Assembly: GCA_028280845.1 (NCBI GenBank)
Contig: JANQKZ010000018.1
Coordinates: 62,001 to 126,000, forward strand
DNA from: Opitutales bacterium
GTDB taxonomy: Bacteria > Verrucomicrobiota > Verrucomicrobiia > Opitutales > JABSRG01
DNA: 64,000 nucleotides
Direction: 5' to 3'
The stretch's first letter is position 1; every line of letters begins with the position of its first letter. The notes beneath the pieces are model-generated. The model made no database searches. It saw only the letters and a program-made list of their open reading frames with translations, and was not told the DNA's origin. Below are positions 51,606-60,866 of this stretch, in pieces. The position numbers and the translations under genes are program-made.

Positions 51606-54446
51606 TTACCAGTCGCGGCTCATGCGCAGATACCAGAAGCGAGGCTCTGGGTTGTGCACACCAACAGCGTAAGATCCAGCTTGGGAGTAGTCCACGGGAG
51701 GATCTTGGTCGAATCCGTTACGAACACCCAAAGTGATGGTGGTGTCGTAGAAACCGCGGTATGCTACCTGAAGGTTGGTCCGCCAGTAGGATTCAACATC
51801 AGGAAGGAATTGACCGAAGTCGTCTTCGTATCCGGAAACATAGTTGGTAAAGACAGATGCTGCCCAGTCACCACGGGTCCAGGCGAAGGTGCCGGATCCG
51901 CGCCATTCAGGAACATTGTAAAGACCAACTTGGTCCACGCTGGTAGCGTCCTGTCCGGAGAAGGTGAAGAGCTGAGTAGCAACCGCTTGAACGCGGAAGT
52001 TACCCCAGTTCTCGGTGTCCCATACGTAGGTCGCGGCGTAGTCGAGTCCTTCGTATTTGAACTCCGGAGCATTGAACCAAGAGTTAGTTACGGAGAACAG
52101 GGTTCCCACGGTGTAGGGTTCACCGGTTACGGGATCCACATCACCAGGCTGCAGTTCATTACGTTGGACAGATCCGCCCGGGTAGTTGGGGGTATCTTCG
52201 TTGGCCAACACGGTTTCAGGATCCACCCGGGTGATCAGGTTCTCTTGGAAGAACTGGAAGTAATCCACACCGAGAGTCAGCCCTTCGAACAGGCCATTGA
52301 ACAGTTCGTCGCCTGGCTCCCACTGAATACCGGCGTAATAAACGTCGGTTTCTTCAGGTCCGAGATCGGGGTTACCCGCGCCAACAGTTTTCAGCTGAGT
52401 TGCTGTGTCATTCGGACGCTTGGGGTCGATAACGGGGGAGGAGGTGAAGGAGACACTGCCGGGGGAATACAGGAAGGGCAGGTCAGGAGCCTTGAAGGAC
52501 TGTCCCCAGGAAGCGCGAACCAGGAGCCAGTCGAAGGGACGGAACTTACCCGCAACCTTGGGCTTAGTGGTGTTACCGAAATCGCTGTAATCTTCGAAGC
52601 GGGCCGCAGCTTGCAGCTCCAGCATGCGGTGGATGGGAAGATTGATTTCAGCAAAAGCACCGAAGACCTTGCGGTCAGCTCCGGAGAATCCGAACCCTTC
52701 GGAACCCCCAACCAGATTACCGGTTTCGTTGTTCAGTGTACGAATGTCTTCGAATTCTTCATCCCGGTATTCGATTCCGACAGCCAGGCCGGCAGGACCA
52801 GCAGGCATGTCGAAGAGTTCACCGGAAGCCTGGAAGTCGTAGGTGATGACGTCCCAGCGAGTGGTGTTTGGATTTTCACCGGTGTAAAAATCGGTGACCA
52901 GGCGGTCTTCATACCCGAAGGGGTTCGCATACATTAAACGACCGTCAAGAACAACACCATTTAGAGCTTCTTGCAGTTTGTCATCAAACACAACGCCAGG
53001 GTTCCGGTTGGTGTAGCTGGACTGAGCCCACATGAGGCCAGCGGTCCAGGACCAGGTGAACCCGATGTCCCCTGCCAGTTCTAAGACAACGCGCGGATAG
53101 TCTGCGGTAATATCGTTGATACGAGGGCCGGAGCTGTGCATCCGCCAGGCAAACTGGGTGATGGGCACATCAAGAGGATTGAATGGGTTGTCCGCGGGGA
53201 TTTGAATTCCTCCACCAGCGGCATCACCATTTTCATCTTGTGAGGTCAACGGTGCAGGAGCAGAGTTATTGAAGATGTTGGCGCGACGGAAGGACAATTC
53301 AGCGTTCAGGGTTAACCAATCATACATCTCGTGCGAAGCAGAGGTGTAGAATCCCCAGAATTCATTGTTGGGAAAGAGATTGGTTGCATTACCTTCCTGG
53401 GCACCGGCATAGTTGTAATATCCGGGGCTGTTTCCTTGTGCATCTGGGTTATTCCGGGTAATCGGGATAATCGTTCCGACGTCTTGCGGATCGTTGGAGA
53501 TACCGGGGAAAGTGACCGTGGTTCCCGCAGCCAGACCGTTGGCATCAACCGGAAGGGTGAAGCGAGCGGGGAAGGAACGGCTGGAGCGCCAATCGATGTC
53601 AAAACGACCTTCATTCGGGTGGCCAGCTGGGAAGGGGTTGAAGAATCCTCCGCTGGATTTATCTTCCCGAAGGTCAATGCGGTTGGCAGCCCAGGTCAGA
53701 TCGGAAGTTTGGATCCCATTCCGTTGAACATAGTCAAACGTGGTCGTGATCTGGGTCTTGGCCGTGCTGGTTCCCATCATGAAGAAGAGCGATTTCTCCG
53801 TGGAGTCGGTGTCTTCGGTGTTACCGATTGAGACCGAAGCGTTCATCCCTTCGAAATCCTTGCGCAGTTTGATGTTAATAACACCAGCCACAGCGTCCGA
53901 ACCATAAATGGCGGATGCACCGTCCTTCAGAATTTCAATCGAGTCGATGGCGGAAGCCGGGACTGAATTGAAATCGAACACCGTTTGGAATCCGTTGAAA
54001 CCGGAAGCGCCGAAAGGTGCGGAGCGGCGGTCATTGATCAGGACAAGGGTGTTGTTGTTGCCCAAACCACGCAGGTTGATGCTGGACACACCAGGGGTGA
54101 AGCTTGTGCCAGAGTCTTCAGCTACCAGAGACTGTCCGGTGTTGTAGGGGAGGGCGCGGAGGGCGTCACCTACAGTGGAGAACCCGGTAGCCTCGAAGTC
54201 TTCACGGGTAATGACGACGACGGGGTTGGGAGTTTCCACATCCAGGCGTTTAATCCGAGAACCGGTCACGGTTACCCTCTTTGCTTCTGGATCTTCTTCG
54301 TCTTCTTCAGCCTCTTGCCCGAAGGTGGGCAGGGCGAGGGCCGCAGCGGCGAACCCGATTAAGGCGATTTTAGATGCTTTAGCCAAACGACTCCATTCAC
54401 AAACGGAATAGAATCGCTCGTAAGCGGAACGATGAGTTATATTCAT
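51606..54446 (-). CDS. TonB-dependent outer-membrane receptor
   Basis: 946 aa. Long N-terminal signal (a hydrophobic IALIGFAAAALALPTFG segment ending at residue 43), an acidic linker, a TonB-box-like RVTVTGSRIKR, a plug domain (VVITREDFEATGFSTVGDAL; INLRGLGNNNTLVLINDRR; SIEILKDGASAIYGSDAVAG) and a 22-strand-type barrel ending with the aromatic residue of RMSRDW. It probably imports a substrate such as peptides, carbohydrate fragments or a chelate using energy from the TonB operon encoded divergently upstream. The substrate is not determinable. A strong terminator follows and a promoter-like sequence precedes it. Confidence 0.93.
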   Translation of the reverse strand: MNITHRSAYERFYSVCEWSRLAKASKIALIGFAAAALALPTFGQEAEEDEEDPEAKRVTVTGSRIKRLDVETPNPVVVITREDFEATGFSTVGDALRALPYNTGQSLVAEDSGTSFTPGVSSINLRGLGNNNTLVLINDRRSAPFGASGFNGFQTVFDFNSVPASAIDSIEILKDGASAIYGSDAVAGVINIKLRKDFEGMNASVSIGNTEDTDSTEKSLFFMMGTSTAKTQITTTFDYVQRNGIQTSDLTWAANRIDLREDKSSGGFFNPFPAGHPNEGRFDIDWRSSRSFPARFTLPVDANGLAAGTTVTFPGISNDPQDVGTIIPITRNNPDAQGNSPGYYNYAGAQEGNATNLFPNNEFWGFYTSASHEMYDWLTLNAELSFRRANIFNNSAPAPLTSQDENGDAAGGGIQIPADNPFNPLDVPITQFAWRMHSSGPRINDITADYPRVVLELAGDIGFTWSWTAGLMWAQSSYTNRNPGVVFDDKLQEALNGVVLDGRLMYANPFGYEDRLVTDFYTGENPNTTRWDVITYDFQASGELFDMPAGPAGLAVGIEYRDEEFEDIRTLNNETGNLVGGSEGFGFSGADRKVFGAFAEINLPIHRMLELQAAARFEDYSDFGNTTKPKVAGKFRPFDWLLVRASWGQSFKAPDLPFLYSPGSVSFTSSPVIDPKRPNDTATQLKTVGAGNPDLGPEETDVYYAGIQWEPGDELFNGLFEGLTLGVDYFQFFQENLITRVDPETVLANEDTPNYPGGSVQRNELQPGDVDPVTGEPYTVGTLFSVTNSWFNAPEFKYEGLDYAATYVWDTENWGNFRVQAVATQLFTFSGQDATSVDQVGLYNVPEWRGSGTFAWTRGDWAASVFTNYVSGYEDDFGQFLPDVESYWRTNLQVAYRGFYDTTITLGVRNGFDQDPPVDYSQAGSYAVGVHNPEPRFWYLRMSRDW

Positions 54447-54494
54447 TTATTGATCTGAGTTTGCTTACTGTTTGCAGACTTAACTCGAAAGCAC

Positions 54495-54522
54495 ACTATA
54501 TCAGTGAGTTGGAGTGAGACAA
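54495..54522 (-). promoter_or_regulatory. Promoter-like sequence of the receptor
   Basis: Minus strand: TTGTCT (54522-54517), 16-nt spacer, TATAGT (54500-54495), located about 50 nt upstream of the receptor ATG. Four and five consensus matches, respectively. Confidence 0.5.
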
Positions 54523-55081
54523 CGTGCTTCCACGCAAGAGCATAGGCTGCGCTAATAGATACATTAAAGGGGATAAAATCCCCTGCAGGATGTTGATTGT
54601 CAAGGTGAAATCAAAACGTTCAAAAAAACCTAAAATTTTCACAACCTTGGGAATTTGTGGATAAAATGGCCGCTTCCTGAGCAAAATGCGTGTCATTTAA
54701 GTGGAAAGGGAAACAATATCCCTCAAATTCGGACTAAGATAAATTTTTCAGTTTTTTTCATTCTGCGGCAGGTTTTGGGCCAAGCTGACCAAAGTCACAA
54801 AAATTACGCAGGCAAAAGAAACTTTTTTTGATCTACCTGATCTCCAGAACAAGAAAGTCTAATATAAACTGGGTGAAGAAAGGGTACTTTATAAGTGAAT
54901 TCATCCATTTTGGTGTTGCCCCCTATTGGAAAAGCCTATTCTTCATCTTCCTTTCCTTTTTTTCTTCCATGCAACGAGTTTGTCGATAATGCATCAAATT
55001 CGAAAATCTCACCAATGGTGCACGGAAGTTGCTAGAAGTTGCTCTCAGGGCTTCAGTAATAAAAAGGGCCACCGCTTCAAA
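54523..55081. other. Intergenic region between receptor and TonB operon
   Basis: About 560 nt of AT-rich sequence between divergent genes. It contains a small palindrome GGGGAT-AAA-ATCCCC at 54569-54583 without a T-run. An AATATAAA stretch near 54861 could be a minus-ten element for the plus-strand operon. No convincing small gene was found. Confidence 0.5.
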
Positions 55082-55933
55082 ATGACCATGTTTTTCAAAT
55101 CCTGTACCCGCGCACGTCCATTAAGCTTATTTTTCTATTTCACCCTGGCTGGAAATCTCATCGGCCAGGAAGCCGCTCCCAATTCTGAGCCAGCCCCTCC
55201 TCCTCCGATTCCTCCCACGGAGGTAAGCACCGAAACTTTAGACCGTTCTATAATTGAAGGGGTAGAAATTGCCCAAAACTCGGCAAGGACTAACGCCCAG
55301 ATTGTGGGGATTGCAGACCGAACCGACACGATGCTTCAAGAATATCGGTTGGTGATTCGGGAATTAGAGGCGGTTACGACCTACAACAACCAGATGATGG
55401 AGATCATCAATTCGCAGGAGGTAGAAATTGCGACTATTGAGAACGACCTGGCCCAGTTGCAGGCGACTCGCCGTGAAATCATCCCCCTCCTGCTCAGGAT
55501 GATTGAAACCCTGGACGAATTTATCTCTCGAGACACCCCATTCCTTCTAGACGAACGGCGAGGACGCGTGGCCGATTTGCGTCAACTGATGGATCGCGGA
55601 GATGTTTCACTGGCGGAAAAGTTCAGAAATGTATTCGAGGCCTATCAGCTAGAGAACGATTTTTCCCGCAATATCGAAGCGTATCAGGCTGAGATCGCTT
55701 TGAGCGGGGTGGATATGACGGTTGAATTTTTCCGATTCGGGCGGGTTGGGCTCTATTTTCAAACTTTAGATGGGCAAACCACCGGATGGTGGAACCCGGA
55801 TAGCCGGAATTATGAAGTCCTGGAGGGAGACGTATACCGTGTTTCGATAGGACAGGCTCTAAAGATCGCTAAAAACCAAGCTCCGAAAAATCTCCTTTCG
55901 CTGCCGATCCCCGCTCCCAAGCCAGCCAACTAA
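55082..55933 (+). CDS. DUF3450 family periplasmic protein
   Basis: 283 aa from the ATG at 55082. Signal peptide (LSLFFYFTLAGNLIGQEAA), a proline-rich linker (PAPPPPIPP), a long helical coiled-coil region (ELEAVTTYNNQMMEIINSQE; IENDLAQLQATRREIIPLL) and a C-terminal small domain (FRFGRVGLYFQTLDGQ, TGWWNPDSRNYEVL). DUF3450 proteins are encoded at the head of TtpC-ExbB-ExbD-TonB operons in proteobacteria and related groups, and are thought to support energy transduction. It is 17 nt before the ExbB-type gene. Confidence 0.87.
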   Translation: MTMFFKSCTRARPLSLFFYFTLAGNLIGQEAAPNSEPAPPPPIPPTEVSTETLDRSIIEGVEIAQNSARTNAQIVGIADRTDTMLQEYRLVIRELEAVTTYNNQMMEIINSQEVEIATIENDLAQLQATRREIIPLLLRMIETLDEFISRDTPFLLDERRGRVADLRQLMDRGDVSLAEKFRNVFEAYQLENDFSRNIEAYQAEIALSGVDMTVEFFRFGRVGLYFQTLDGQTTGWWNPDSRNYEVLEGDVYRVSIGQALKIAKNQAPKNLLSLPIPAPKPAN

Positions 55934-55950
55934 TTTCGAAGGTTATCGTT

Positions 55951-57363
55951 ATGAAATTTTTTAAGATCTCGTCTTGTATTATTTGTTTCTTGGCGGCGGG
56001 CCTGGCCACAGGGTTCGCTCAGACCGAGGATTCCGGAACCTTGCCTCCTCCTCCCGCAGATCCCCTCCTTGAATTGCTTTACCAGGTTCAAAATTTACGT
56101 GAAATTGAATCTGACGCCAATCAGTCCCGTTTAGAGGACTTCCGGCGTCGGGAGGCCGAGCAGCGTGCCCTGCTGGAGCAAGCGAGAATTGACCTGCAGG
56201 CAGCCAAAGATCTTTCGGTTGAGCTCAATCAGCGTAACATCGATAACGAAAAGCGCTTGAGTGAGCTAGAGACCCAACTGGATGAAGAGTTGGGCGATCT
56301 TGGAGAAATATTTGGAAACGTCCGCCAAATTTCCGGGGAGACCAAGGCCATTGTGACCACGAGCCTGGTCAATACCCAACTCGTTGGGCGGGAGACCTTT
56401 CTTGGTGATCTTGGGGAAAGTAAGGCGCTTCCCAAGATAGAGGATCTGGAAAAACTGTGGAGTGAGATTGTCCGGGAAACCGTCGAAGCGGGCCGTGTCG
56501 TCTATTTTGACGCCCCGGTTCTGGATGCTCAGGGTATCGAATCTATCCGCCGGGTGACTCGTGTCGGTATTTTTAATTCAGTTTCAGACGGCAAGTTTTT
56601 GCGGTGGAATGCCGACATTCAACGCTTGAGTGAGCTGCCACGACAGCCCGCCCCCCGCTATTTGGACAGGGCCATTGAGCTGGAAGCCACCACTACCGGA
56701 TTTGCCAACATGACCGTTGACCCTTCCGCCGGAGTCTTGATGCGGGCTTTTGCCCAATCCCCTGATCTTCGCGAGCGGATTGAGCAGGGTAAGCTGGTCG
56801 GATATGTCATCCTCGCCCTCCTGGTCCTCGGCTTGTTAATCAGTTTGGAGCGTCTCGTCTATCTGTACGTCGTTGGTAGCAAGATGGGGCGTCAGTTGAA
56901 GGACCCGGGAACTCTCCGGAACAACCCGCTTGGGCGGGTGATGGCTGTTTTCCATAACTATAACACGGCGGGAACTGACCTCGAAACACTTGAACTCAAG
57001 CTGGACGAGGCTATTATGAAAGAAATTCCGTCCTTTGAACGCGGATTGCCCACGATTAAGATTCTGGCAGCCGTGGCTCCGCTCCTTGGCCTGTTAGGAA
57101 CAGTGGTTGGCATGATTCAGACCTTTCAATCCATTACTCTGTTCGGCACGGGCGACCCTAAGCTGATGGCGGGTGGTATTTCTCAAGCCCTGGTGACCAC
57201 GGTGCTTGGTCTGGTGGCTGCTATTCCTCTCGTCTTGATCCACAGTATCCTGCAGGGAAAAAGTGATTCCCAAGTCCAGCTGCTGGAGGAGCAAAGTGCG
57301 GGTCTGGTGGCTGATTTCAGTGAAAAACGACACTCCACTCCAACCGTAGCCAGTCCCGACTAA
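55951..57363 (+). CDS. MotA/TolQ/ExbB proton channel with periplasmic coiled coil (TtpC type)
   Basis: 470 aa, much longer than simple ExbB. Signal peptide (about residues 1-23), a periplasmic coiled coil (ESDANQSRLEDFRRREAEQR; LDEELGDLGEIFGNVRQI), then the first membrane segment (LVGYVILALLVLGLLISLERLVY) in the last third and the MotA/ExbB core: TIKILAAVAPLLGLLGTVVGMIQTFQS (parts: AAVAPLLGLLGTVVGMI) and GISQALVTTVLGLVAAIPLVL. This architecture equals TtpC of the Vibrio TonB2 system. It probably works together with the second ExbB. Confidence 0.9.
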   Translation: MKFFKISSCIICFLAAGLATGFAQTEDSGTLPPPPADPLLELLYQVQNLREIESDANQSRLEDFRRREAEQRALLEQARIDLQAAKDLSVELNQRNIDNEKRLSELETQLDEELGDLGEIFGNVRQISGETKAIVTTSLVNTQLVGRETFLGDLGESKALPKIEDLEKLWSEIVRETVEAGRVVYFDAPVLDAQGIESIRRVTRVGIFNSVSDGKFLRWNADIQRLSELPRQPAPRYLDRAIELEATTTGFANMTVDPSAGVLMRAFAQSPDLRERIEQGKLVGYVILALLVLGLLISLERLVYLYVVGSKMGRQLKDPGTLRNNPLGRVMAVFHNYNTAGTDLETLELKLDEAIMKEIPSFERGLPTIKILAAVAPLLGLLGTVVGMIQTFQSITLFGTGDPKLMAGGISQALVTTVLGLVAAIPLVLIHSILQGKSDSQVQLLEEQSAGLVADFSEKRHSTPTVASPD

Positions 57364-57371
57364 GAGCCCAA

Positions 57372-57911
57372 ATGCTCTACGATTTTTACATTACCCTGCA
57401 AGGGTTTTTCGATCGAGGCGGTTGGGTCCTGATGGCCATCTTTGTGGTGACCATCCTTATCTGGACCTTGATCGCGATGAAATACATGTATTTGCTGTTC
57501 GTGTTTCCCGGGGTAAAAAAGGATGTCACTACCCAATGGGAGGATCGTGAAGATAAAAGCTCATGGCACGCGCATCAGATCCGCCGTGCAAAAATCGCCC
57601 AGATTCAAGCCGGATTAGGGCGCACCCTTGGTCTGATTAAAACCCTGATCGCAATTTGCCCTTTTTTAGGGATTATGGGAACCGTCACCGGTATGGTCAT
57701 TGTCTTTGATGTGATGGCCCTTACAGGAACCAGTGATGCCCGAGGCATGGCTTCTGGTATTTCACGCGCCACCCTGCCTACGATGGCGGGGCTGGTCGCC
57801 GCCATTTCCGGCTTGTATTTCTCGAACCGATTAGAGCGGCAGGCTCGAAAAAAGACAGAGCAGACAGCCGATGAGATGATTATCCACGAGGCCGTAAAAT
57901 CCCGCCGCTAA
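57372..57911 (+). CDS. exbB: ExbB proton channel
   Basis: 179 aa, three membrane segments. An N-terminal segment (GWVLMAIFVVTILIWTLIAM), cytosolic loop, then LIKTLIAICPFLGIMGTVTGMV and GISRATLPTMAGLVAAISGLYF. TolQ/ExbB family, forming the stator with ExbD and driving TonB with the proton motive force. It is 8 nt behind the TtpC-like gene and 11 nt before the first exbD. Confidence 0.92.
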   Translation: MLYDFYITLQGFFDRGGWVLMAIFVVTILIWTLIAMKYMYLLFVFPGVKKDVTTQWEDREDKSSWHAHQIRRAKIAQIQAGLGRTLGLIKTLIAICPFLGIMGTVTGMVIVFDVMALTGTSDARGMASGISRATLPTMAGLVAAISGLYFSNRLERQARKKTEQTADEMIIHEAVKSRR

Positions 57912-57922
57912 GCTTTTAACCA

Positions 57923-58324
57923 ATGACCAGAGTAAATCGCAAAGACCGCGAGGAGAGTGAGATCAACATCACGCCGATGTTGGACGTGGTCTTCATCATG
58001 TTGATCTTCTTTATTGTGACGACCTCCTTCGTCAAAGAGACGGGTATCGTTGTCACACGTCCAGAGGCGGAAACCGCGGTATTGAAACAGCGGGGCAACA
58101 TCCTGGTTGGGGTTCGGGGGAATGGAGAAATCTGGATCAATAAGGCGAATGTTGAACTGCCCGCCGTTCGTCCTACGATTGAGCGCCTGCGAACCGAGAA
58201 TCCAGAGGGAGAAATCGTTATCGTGGCCGATGAGGACGCCAAGTCTGAGATTGTCATCAATGTGATGGACCAATTGGCCCAAGCGGGCATTTTAAATGTA
58301 TCGATTGCGGCGGCCCAACCGTAG
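57923..58324 (+). CDS. exbD: ExbD biopolymer transport protein (copy 1)
   Basis: 133 aa. Basic/acidic N-terminus, INITPMLDVVFIMLIFFIVT containing the essential membrane Asp, then a periplasmic domain ending AQAGILNVSIAAAQP. It forms the proton-conducting part with ExbB. A 77-bp block (57962-58038) is identical to copy 2 at the DNA level, although the remaining parts of the two genes are divergent. Confidence 0.93.
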   Translation: MTRVNRKDREESEINITPMLDVVFIMLIFFIVTTSFVKETGIVVTRPEAETAVLKQRGNILVGVRGNGEIWINKANVELPAVRPTIERLRTENPEGEIVIVADEDAKSEIVINVMDQLAQAGILNVSIAAAQP

Positions 58325-58360
58325 GGGTTTAATTCAGGTCAGGAGTAAGAGTTTTTAGAT

Positions 58361-58765
58361 ATGTCGAGACGTCACCGGAAACGCAGAGATGAAACCGATA
58401 TCAACATCACGCCGATGTTGGACGTGGTCTTCATCATGTTGATCTTCTTTATTGTGACGACCTCCTTCGTCAAAGAATACGGGATCGATGTGAGCCGTCC
58501 CTCAAATAACGCGGCCATTAAGAGCGAGAAGGGGAATATTGTTATCCAAATCCAGTCAGGTGGCGTCATCTCCGTGAACAAAAAGACAGTCGATATCGGA
58601 GGGGTACGCCCCAACGTGGAGCGTCTGCGGGCGGAGAACCCCGATGCGGCAGTCGTGGTAGCGGCTGAGGTCGGCTCGCCTACCGGAATTATGGTCCAAG
58701 TGATTGACCAGGCTCGCCAAGCCGGGGCACAAGGAGTATCTATCGCTAGTCTCAATCCAGAATAA
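58361..58765 (+). CDS. exbD: ExbD biopolymer transport protein (copy 2)
   Basis: 134 aa. Same layout as copy 1: DINITPMLDVVFIMLIFF with the membrane Asp, then a periplasmic domain with INKKTVDIG-like (VNKKTVDIGGVRPNVERL) and QARQAGAQGVSIASL. The two copies probably form a heteromeric ExbD pair. The 77-bp identical block is at 58400-58476. Confidence 0.93.
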   Translation: MSRRHRKRRDETDINITPMLDVVFIMLIFFIVTTSFVKEYGIDVSRPSNNAAIKSEKGNIVIQIQSGGVISVNKKTVDIGGVRPNVERLRAENPDAAVVVAAEVGSPTGIMVQVIDQARQAGAQGVSIASLNPE

Positions 58766-58776
58766 GCCTATTTCCC

Positions 58777-59418
58777 ATGATTGTTTCCTTTCTCAGACAA
58801 ATCATCGCCTTCGTGCTGGCTTTTGCAGTCAGTGTGGGGCTCTTTCTCCTGATGGCCTCCATGATTGACGCCAAGGATATTGAAAAAGCCGAGGGGTCCG
58901 ATTTGTCGGGAGTGGAGTTTGTCCGTCTGAAGCGTGAGCTGGAAGTAAAAGTAAAGGAGCGGGAAATTCCCAAAAAGCCGCCCCCCCCCGATAAACCACC
59001 CCCGCCGCCCAAGCTGGAGATGGAATCCCCGGACCAGCCTCAGCAGGACTTGCCGGATCTGCAGATTCCTAACCTGGATTTGCCCTCGGCAGGGGGAACC
59101 GGCCCCAACATGGCCGGCTATGCAATTGGGGTCGATTCAAAAGGGAACCGGGGCCTGATTCCAAAAGTCCAAGTACCTCCAATGTATCCCCGCCAGGCAG
59201 CAATCGAAGGCATTGAAGGTTCGGTGACCTTTGACCTCCTCGTGGGAAAGGATGGCTCCGTGGTGGAGGCCAATGTTGTTGAATTCACGAACCGGCTCTT
59301 CGTTCGCCCAGCCCAGCGTGCAATCTTTCGCTGGAAATTTGAACCACGCCTGATTGAAGGCGAACCGGTAGAACAGCGGGATAAGTGGGTGATGGAATTC
59401 GCCCTCGCAGATGAGTAA
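58777..59418 (+). CDS. tonB: TonB energy-transducing protein
   Basis: 213 aa. N-terminal anchor (IIAFVLAFAVSVGLFLLMAS), a proline/lysine-rich linker (KKPPPPDKPPPPPKLEM; about residues 65-90) and a C-terminal domain with VPPMYPRQAAIEGIEGSVTF, VVEANVVEF and FRWKFEPRLIEGEPV. This short, periplasm-spanning type is like TonB2/TonB3 of marine bacteria. It is in an uninterrupted operon with ExbB/ExbD. Confidence 0.92.
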   Translation: MIVSFLRQIIAFVLAFAVSVGLFLLMASMIDAKDIEKAEGSDLSGVEFVRLKRELEVKVKEREIPKKPPPPDKPPPPPKLEMESPDQPQQDLPDLQIPNLDLPSAGGTGPNMAGYAIGVDSKGNRGLIPKVQVPPMYPRQAAIEGIEGSVTFDLLVGKDGSVVEANVVEFTNRLFVRPAQRAIFRWKFEPRLIEGEPVEQRDKWVMEFALADE

Positions 59419-59433
59419 TTGACCTTTATCCGT

Positions 59434-60696
59434 ATGATGCGAAAGCCTACGACCATCCTCCTCGTCTTCGCCCTCGGTCTGTGTCTTGGTGGGCAAGGGT
59501 TTGCGCAAATGATGCGGGAACGGGTAGCGGAAAATATCGAGCGTGCCCAAGATGCGTTATCCGAAGGTGAGACGGACACGGCCTTGGAGGTGATAGTCCG
59601 ATTGGCCAGCTACGACCTCAACCCTTTTGAGCGGGCGGCGGTCATGCAAAATAAGGGTTATGTACACGTCCAGCGGGATGAAGCCCTGTCGGCGGTTGAA
59701 GCATTTGAGGAGGCAGTGGGTTTAGAAAAATTACCAGAGGCCATGAATATCAATATGATATACATGATGAGTCAGCTGTACGCCAATCTGGAGATCTGGG
59801 ATAAAGCTCTGGAAAAACTGGAATTATGGCTACCGACCCAGGAGACCGTGAACAGTGCTTCCTATCAACTGGGTGCCCAGGCTTCGGCCGAGCTCAAGGA
59901 CCTGGATAAGGCGATTTATTATACCAAACTAGCCATTAACGCCGAGCCCGATCCGCCGGAAAATCTGTTCCGTTTATGGATGGCCCTCCATTATCAGAAG
60001 GGTGAGTTAAATGAGGCGGCAGAGGTCCTGGAAAAAACCATTGTCCTCTTCGACAAGGAGGAATACTGGCGCAACCTGGGTATGATTTACCTGGCATTGA
60101 AGGACGATAAGCGGGCGGCTTCGGTCAATTATATCTCCTATTTTCGCGGATTCATGAAGGAAGCGGACGATATTTTGAATCTGGTTCGCCTGCTCCTTTT
60201 TACTGAACAACCCTTCAAAGCGGGAGAAGTTCTCCAAGACGCCTTGGAAAACAACTTTGTGCCGAACACATCCGACAACTGGGAACTTCTCGGTTCTGCC
60301 TGGTGGTCCTGCCGGGAGCTGGATCGTTCCCTTGCTGCGCTAAACGAGGCGGCCAACCTTTCTCCCAAAAGCGAACTCGATATGCGGGTGGCGCAAATCT
60401 ACATCGATAAAGAGCTGTGGGACGATGCGGTAGAGCACTTACTTTCGGCGGAGAGCAAAGGGGTAAAGAATCCCGGTATGATGTATCAGCTTCTGGGATA
60501 CGCCTACTACGGACTTGAGCAATTTGAAGCCGCCCGGTTGGCCTTTGCCAAAGCGGGTGAGGCCTCTGAAGATCTCGAAGAATCGGTGGCCATGTGGATG
60601 AATCACCTCGATGACGAAATTAACCGCCAAAAGTCGCTCCGTGCGCTGGAAGAAGGGGCGCGGGAAGTGATCATCGAAGAGATTCCGGAGACATGA
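59434..60696 (+). CDS. Tetratricopeptide-repeat protein of the TonB operon
   Basis: 420 aa from the ATG at 59434. Signal peptide (TTILLVFALGLCLGGQGFAQ), then TPR-like helical repeats throughout (AQDALSEGETDTALEVIVRL; AVMQNKGYVHVQRDEALSAV; LDKAIYYTKLAINAEPDPP; LGYAYYGLEQFEAARLAF). A TPR protein of this type is a regular component of TtpC/TonB2-type systems and may contact the TonB complex in the periplasm. A TTG just after the tonB stop codon (59419) is an alternative start. Confidence 0.85.
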   Translation: MMRKPTTILLVFALGLCLGGQGFAQMMRERVAENIERAQDALSEGETDTALEVIVRLASYDLNPFERAAVMQNKGYVHVQRDEALSAVEAFEEAVGLEKLPEAMNINMIYMMSQLYANLEIWDKALEKLELWLPTQETVNSASYQLGAQASAELKDLDKAIYYTKLAINAEPDPPENLFRLWMALHYQKGELNEAAEVLEKTIVLFDKEEYWRNLGMIYLALKDDKRAASVNYISYFRGFMKEADDILNLVRLLLFTEQPFKAGEVLQDALENNFVPNTSDNWELLGSAWWSCRELDRSLAALNEAANLSPKSELDMRVAQIYIDKELWDDAVEHLLSAESKGVKNPGMMYQLLGYAYYGLEQFEAARLAFAKAGEASEDLEESVAMWMNHLDDEINRQKSLRALEEGAREVIIEEIPET

Positions 60697-60796
60697 GGAT
60701 GGCATGGCTTGGCCGAGAACTTATAGCTGGAAATCCCAATCGATATAACCGGTTAATCCTCAATATGATGCCGTTAGACACAAAGGTGTTGAGGTT

Positions 60797-60825
60797 TTGA
60801 CAAAGGGGTATTTCCCGGTCATCTT
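60797..60825 (+). promoter_or_regulatory. Possible promoter of the S9 peptidase gene
   Basis: TTGACA at 60797-60802, 17-nt spacer, CATCTT at 60820-60825. A perfect minus-35 but a weak minus-ten, 41 nt before the ATG. Confidence 0.35.
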
Positions 60826-60866
60826 CTAGCTTTCATCCTTCTTTTAAGCTTACAAAACATCAAAAT

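Noticed and set aside
51489-52937. 482-codon open frame on the plus strand opposite the TonB-dependent receptor
   Set aside because: Antisense shadow of a clearly real gene; no family features.
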